NCBI GenBank assembly: GCA_958510875.1
Contig: OY294068.1
Span: 176,173,411 to 176,237,410 of the forward strand
Origin: Endomychus coccineus
Taxonomy: Eukaryota > Arthropoda > Insecta > Coleoptera > Endomychidae
Length of the DNA: 64,000 nucleotides
Reading direction: 5' to 3'
The notes under the pieces are model-generated. The model saw nothing but the letters and a program-made list of their open reading frames with translations, ran no database searches and was not told the origin of the DNA. Below are positions 59,209 to 64,000 of the stretch, one piece after another. Position numbers and translations under genes: made by a program. Position 1 is the first letter of the stretch. Each line of letters begins with the position of its first letter.

Positions 59209-59830
59209 GTGTATTACGAACAATTTTTAAATTTTTGGGGCCGTCATCCTATCATTAAAGAGAGAATAAACAAAATCTATAATGGTTCGTCGTATAAGAA
59301 TAACATAAAAGGTATTACAGACAATTTTATAACTTCACCATACATTCCGGAGACCTCAGAGAAAATCAAGAAATGTTTGAAAAAGTATGATATAAAAGTT
59401 GCGCATAAACCTACTAACTGTGTTGAGAAATATTTCTCAAATCTAAAACCTGTAATACCTAAAGATAAACAAACCCACACAGTATATACATTGAATTGTT
59501 TAGATTGTGATGGAACCTATACTGGAATCTCTAAACAATATTTACAAAAAAGAATGTACGGCCATAAATATAGCACAAGAAATAACGACTTAGAAAATTC
59601 CACCGCCCTTGCTAAGCATTCGATTATTCGTAGTTCTGTTCGTTTCGACGGCGTGGGCTCTTTTGATTGAAAGTAAATTTGTGCGATATGGACGCTTGTG
59701 CTATAATTAGTTTCAATAAACCCCTTTTTTAACATTAGTGAGTCTTCTGATGATGGTCGTGAGACCGAACGTACGTAAAGACGAATATTTAAAACAAAGT
59801 GTTAATGTGACCTATTTCCCGAGAATTTTT
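59209..59830 (+). pseudogene. Penelope-like element C-terminus (plus copy of inverted pair)
   Basis: The frame 59209-59670 repeats the minus copy almost residue for residue from HPIIKERINKIYNGSSYKNN to LENSTALAKHS, then jumps to the 3' region. About 250 bp present in the minus copy (after ALAKH) are deleted. The 3' region (59630-59830) mirrors 58140-58340 and contains a second hammerhead-like sequence. The two copies are head to head with about 70 bp between their 5' breakpoints, where an ATGATAGGAT / ATCCTATCAT pair marks the junction. Confidence 0.85.
59742..59782 (+). ncRNA. Hammerhead-like ribozyme, GAAA box shortened
   Basis: Stem I GTCTT/AAGAC, core CTGATGA intact, stem II GGTC-GTGA-GACC perfect, but the following box reads GAAC instead of GAAAC. 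A short stem III and the GTA cleavage triplet follow. The defect differs from that in the minus copy. Confidence 0.6.
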
Positions 59831-60839
59831 ATAAATAATTCATACTGGGTCAAGAATCTTTATTATTAATATAAAACGGTGCCAAAAGAAGGGTACAATA
59901 GTTCTCTGAGGACGAGATAGGAACAACACCCCTCTTTTCTAGTATAATATGATACTCAAAGGAGGAATAGAAAATCTTAGGTAACAAATTTAAAAATGGA
60001 AGGTTGGTCATTTGGATTATGAAATATGCTGATATTCCTCTACATATGACTAGCGATCTATTTTCAAGGGAACATACTGCAAAAATAATGAATGCAAAAA
60101 TCCATTGAAATGAAGCATTTTCTTTATCACGAGATAACGTGGCATGGGAGTTGGTGTGAAAAACCCCGCCCAAGAAATTACTGAACATCTGTGTACATTA
60201 TGATTTCCGTTGCTTCTCGTTTTTTCTTCATGCATTTAATTTAATTTTATTATAGTGCTGGAATTTTTCTATTCAAGTAACCTGCTTTCTATTGTTCGCA
60301 ACCAGCTCTCAAAACTATGCACGAGATGCCTGAGCTGCAGACAATGATAACGGTTATAATTACCTGTCTGCATAAAAATACCCTAAAAGTAATAAGCATT
60401 ATTTCTATAACAATAGAAGCTGAGGGAGTTCTTGCATTAACTATAGGCATTAACGTATTTTATTCAAGTTGAAAAGGGACCTTTCGCATGTTGCTGCATA
60501 AAGAGAATTTAATTACACCAAAGGCTCACTTAATCAATATGAGAACACAAGTAGCACATTGCGTATTGTGTCATCTATTCAAATTAAATTCGGATATAGA
60601 GCGAATTCGTTGACGGATTAATCGTTATAGTTGCAAACTTTTATTTGCTCATTTTGCTCCGCGAGGTTTTGTACATTTTGTGTCGATTTGGATGGCAATT
60701 TCTAGATGGGAACTAATCGATATCGCAACTGAACTATGTGAACAGACACACTGCATTATAAGTGTTCATATCTTAAGTGACAGAATGATTTGAAATGTAG
60801 GTTAATGGTTATTAAATACATACGTGATGAAGGTTTCTG
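59831..60839. other. Intergenic, no gene seen
   Basis: No supported features over about 1 kb. Confidence 0.4.
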
Positions 60840-61255
60840 TATACTTTTGGGTGGGTAGAAGAGCTTTCGATTATAGCCACATATTCTTCACTGCATCTAT
60901 GCCGTTGCAGTGTTGCGGCCAGTGACAGTGTTCCAACGTCCCTTGGACCGACTTCAGGATCTTGCCGGAAAGATGAATAGGTCGCGGTCAAGGCAGCCCC
61001 TTTCATTGGCCTGCGAGCTCTCCTGACTTAACCCCTATGGATTCATTTGTATGGGGTACAATGAGAACCAAAGTTTATGCTGAGCCCACCAACGACGAAG
61101 TTACTCTCCGGGAAGGATTGTTCAACCAGCACTAGAGATCACACCAGCAGAGTGCCGTGCAGCTGCAGAATCTGTCGTCCGCAGGTGCGAACTTTAAAAG
61201 GATGGTGGTCATTTTTGAGCACTTTTGGTGAATTTTTGAAAGTTACTTGCTTTGT
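60840..61255 (+). pseudogene. IS630/mariner-type transposase C-terminal fragment
   Basis: WPASSPDLTPMDSFVWGTMR at 61006 onward is the conserved SPDLxPLDFFxWG block with the third catalytic Asp. It is followed by TKVYAEPTNDEVTLREGLFN and, after a stop, a helical tail ending VIFEHFW-like residues (canonical C-terminus GGHFEHL). An IGRGQGSPFHWPA segment precedes it. The region before 60960 is too decayed to align. The family differs from those at 43560 and 47560. Confidence 0.7.
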
Positions 61256-61945
61256 AATACAATAAAATAAATAGATTTGTCCTAATATTAATTAGACAGT
61301 TTTTAAGCGATTGCATATAGCTTTTATCGCGGGCTTTGAGCGCGGCGACCGAATCAAGAAATTCCGTAACGAAAAAACCTAAGACCTAAACACCTAACAT
61401 GTGTCAAATTAATTAATTAATTTGAAGTTTCTAAAAGTGAGAAATTTATATATTTTATACGAATGTTATAACACTCTAGCGCTTTAGACTCCGGGATTTT
61501 CACGTGGCCTATCGAAATTTGAAGGTTCGAATTGTATAAAAACACAATTGCATAAACGGCAGACGTCCTATGTAATCAGCTACGAACGAAATGATTTTGA
61601 CATATGCCTCTAGGAGCTCGCTACGCGTCAGTTAGAGTTTATACGTTAGACGTGCGTAGCAGAGACCTGAGAGTACCTGTTTCTATTTTAATCAAATTTT
61701 CCTATTCAATCTACATTTTGGGGCCCAAGACTATGCTCTTTAGTTGGCCCCGTTCATAAACTAACGACATGGAGTGAAAACCGCATGCGAAAATTCCTTG
61801 CAAAGACGTTATATGTTCCGAAGATTTGCACTTTTCTAACTCGCGAGCTACGAGCCCCTCACGTGAACGTCTTTCGATTTATCGAAAATTATAACAGTTT
61901 TCGACCCCGTTTGTGGCTATTGCGACCTTGTAAAAAGTTCAAGTT
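61256..61945. other. Intergenic, no gene seen
   Basis: No supported features. A slightly GC-rich patch lies at 61320-61400. Confidence 0.35.
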
Positions 61946-62084
61946 AACATTTCGTTCTACATTCCACAACCACCCTTGACCAAGATAATTTTTAATTTGT
62001 AGTTCATTATTGTTTTACAACTGAAATAAATAGGTATGAAATTTGTAGGTTAATGATGATGTCAGTGCGATAGTGACATAATCA
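61946..62084. repeat. Solitary TIR fragment of the 38473-39396 transposon
   Basis: CCACAACCACCCTTGACCAA and the following 110 bp (including GTAGTTCATTATTGTTTTAC and AGGTATGAAATTTGTAGG) match the right inverted repeat of the element at 38473-39396. It ends where the Helentron-like coding sequence begins, so one inserted into or recombined with the other. Confidence 0.8.
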
Positions 62085-62744
62085 ATGCAAAAAGCAGCCG
62101 CTCTAGCTGTGCAAAATAGAGTCAGCAATCTCGCTATTCCCATTGAATTACGAACAGCAAATATTTCATTAACATCGAATAGAAAATGTATAGCCAAACG
62201 CACACATTTTCCATTAACTTCAGCTCTTGCTATAACTATACATAAGTCAAAAGGTGGGACTTTTCACGAAATTGTATATGAGTATAGTAGAGCATATTCT
62301 CAGGAACTCGTTTATGTTGCGCTCTCTCGGGTGACTAATATTGAAAAATTGTATATCACGACAAAAAACGATAATTCTACATTCAAGTTTTATCATAATC
62401 GAAGGCAAGCTGCTCCGACTGCATCTTTGTTGCAAGAATTCAGAAGACTGTCGTTAAATAGTGTTTAGACGACAGTTCAAAGTGTCTTAGATTTCATTAG
62501 TAATAGAAATGGCATTTCAATAATGACTTTCAATTGCCAAAGTCTAAATAGCCACAAATACGATTTACAAGATTCAGTTACGAGACAAACAAATCTGTTA
62601 CTTCTTACCGAAACTTGCATGGCGCATGATAATCCAATTGAAATACCTAATTTAAATTGTATTGTTCAATTCGATTTATTAGCAAGCACAGCAGTAGCAG
62701 TAGCATCTATCAGTATAAATGTCTGCAAAGAAATCCAAAAATAA
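62085..62744 (+). pseudogene. Helentron-like helicase C-terminus and endonuclease start
   Basis: The frame shows the last motifs of a Pif1-type SF1 helicase: RTHFPLTSALAITIHKSKGG (motif V) and ELVYVALSRVTNIEKLYI (motif VI). After a TAG stop (62466-62468) the same frame continues SIMTFNCQSLNSHKYDL and NLLLLTETCMAHDNPIEIPN, the start of an apurinic-type endonuclease with its Asn and the TET (Glu) residue. Fusion of a Rep/helicase protein to such an endonuclease is characteristic of Helentrons, rolling-circle transposons. The frame ends about 60 residues later, before the remaining catalytic blocks. Rep and most of the helicase are missing. Confidence 0.75.
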
Positions 62745-62935
62745 GTAAATTATAACTTGTTTTAATTTAAAGTAAATTGTGCAGTGGTTTAATAACACAT
62801 ATACACACACATGTAAGTGAAAGTAATACTTATTACACCTTATTCTAAAGAGTTATGTGCAGTTAATTCTACCGAATCAAAACATTGTTATCAAACCGAT
62901 AAGAGATAACAAATATAGTAAGTTAAAGGTGTTCA
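62745..62935. other. Probable 5' region of the ORF1 element
   Basis: AT-rich leader with an ACACATATACACACACATG stretch, between the Helentron relic and the ORF1 start. It is too short to define a promoter. Confidence 0.3.
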
Positions 62936-63835
62936 GTGACTGCAACACCTAAACTAAACCTCATTTACGCGAATTCGGAAATTATGCCATCAGATTATCA
63001 ATCTCTTAAATCTAACAACGATATATTCGACGCAAGTAAACAAAGTGAACAAGAATTAAAGGGATTAATAAATACTCTAATATCTAGACTAGAAGAATCA
63101 AACGGCAAAATTCAAGCTTTGGAAAAGGAAAATAAATTTCTAAAAAATAAAATAGAATATATAGAACGAAAATAAAAAAAAAATAATTTAATTGTTTTCG
63201 GAATCAATAAAGAAGAATATAAAAATGCAGACTTGTCTGACTTTGTTGTGAATAAACTACGAGATTTAATAAAAGTAGAAATTTGTAATAATCATATAAG
63301 TGACGTATATACGTTAGGAAAGCAGCAAAATACAATAAAACCTATTATAATAGAACTTAACTCTAATATACAGAAGAGAAAAATTCTGGAAAATACCAAA
63401 GAATTAAAAGGATCAAATGTATATATCACTCATGATTTAACATATCAAGAGAGACAAGAATACGCGAAACTAAAAAAACATTTACATCTTGCTAAATCCA
63501 AAAATTATCACGCTTTCATAAAAAATAAAAAACTCTATATAAACGATCGGACATATACTGCGCAACAATTGGAGGATTTGGATACTGACGAAGAAGAGGT
63601 CGAAGTTTTTCTCGAACAAAAATCAAACAGCGCACCGTCCACACCAAATATTAGGTTAATCAATACTGAATTAGATGAAGAACCGAGAGAAGATAGTGAA
63701 AAAGTGAACAAGGTTGATGTTAACAAAGGAGACAAAGTAAAAATATTAAGAAGTAATTCTGTTAAATCGAAAAACGTTCTTACACCAGTTAAACCTACAC
63801 AAAAGCCTACCATTGGCAAACATAAGGGAGGTTAA
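62936..63835 (+). CDS. Non-LTR retrotransposon ORF1, near complete, one stop
   Basis: A coiled-coil segment (LINTLISRLEESNGKIQALE, KENKFLKNKIEY) is followed by a TAA at 63173-63175 in an A-rich run. The same frame resumes NNLIVFGINKEEYKNADLSD, which begins an RRM-like nucleic-acid-binding domain (RKILENTKELKGSNVYITHD, QERQEYAKLKKHLHLAKSKN, then KLYINDRTYTAQQLEDL). An acidic, then Lys/Ser-rich tail ends KPTIGKHKGG. This is the ORF1 architecture of CR1/L1-like non-LTR elements, an RNA-binding chaperone in the retroelement particle. The sequence from 63836 to the window edge is non-coding, so ORF2 would lie beyond 64000. The stop could be a sequencing error in the homopolymer. Confidence 0.8.
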
Positions 63836-64000
63836 GAAAAATAAAACTAGTGGGTAGTTAGAATTCAAAGTATGTACCTTATTTATTTAGTTTTATTTTT
63901 ACTAGTATTCATATTCTAAACTTTAATCTAGATATTTTATCTCGTTCATTTATTAAATTGATTCTATTAATTTTGTATTTTGAATCTCTTATTTTATAAA

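Overview
This window looks like AT-rich intergenic DNA from an insect nuclear genome. Short spliced exons with canonical GT..AG borders, non-LTR, Penelope-like, mariner/IS630-type, Crypton-type and Helentron-type transposon remains, and many MITEs and foldback elements all point to an arthropod. The repertoire fits a beetle or a hemipteran, but I cannot name the species. There is no sign of prokaryotic gene organisation, and I found no tRNA, rRNA or CRISPR array.

The only host-like gene I can reconstruct is a small five-exon THAP-domain gene on the minus strand (17833-18776). Four of its junctions join in a consistent frame, but the last codon of exon 1 is a stop. Everything else with coding character is a relic. 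There are two Crypton-type tyrosine recombinases (1163-2319 minus, 52000-52840 plus). There are about a dozen 3' fragments of non-LTR retrotransposons (5640-6860, 8547-9020, 14657-15500, 19880-21240, 33477-35868, 36060-36430, 42040-42390, 48783-49690, 49690-50270, 57160-57790, 57800-58130), plus a near-complete ORF1 at the right edge (62936-63835). Penelope-like fragments with GIY-YIG domains lie at 7152-7302, 10926-11880 and 58140-59830, the last two as head-to-head pairs carrying hammerhead-ribozyme-like sequences. DD(E/D) transposase pieces lie at 27627-28041, 29376-30240, 38473-39396, 43560-45932, 47560-47790 and 60840-61255. A Helentron-like helicase/endonuclease tail lies at 62085-62744.

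The most unusual structure is a set of foldback elements (3004-3636, 4503-5373, 12926-14000, 26044-27284, 55179-56243, and a probable relative at 24739-25957). They share a terminus reading GTCCAGGC or close to it, next to TA. Five of them carry tandem or inverted internal modules built around one conserved motif of about 27 nt with the core GGGTCGCTGATCACGA. The motif is conserved between elements whose arms otherwise do not resemble each other. Other notable structures are a transposon with roughly 475-bp inverted repeats containing a second terminus-like sequence, a 236-bp MITE with a 20-nt palindrome centred on TGACGTCA, and several recent tandem duplications.

Most of the window therefore records repeated insertion, 5' truncation and decay of mobile elements. 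Between elements there are AT-rich stretches in which I see no gene.
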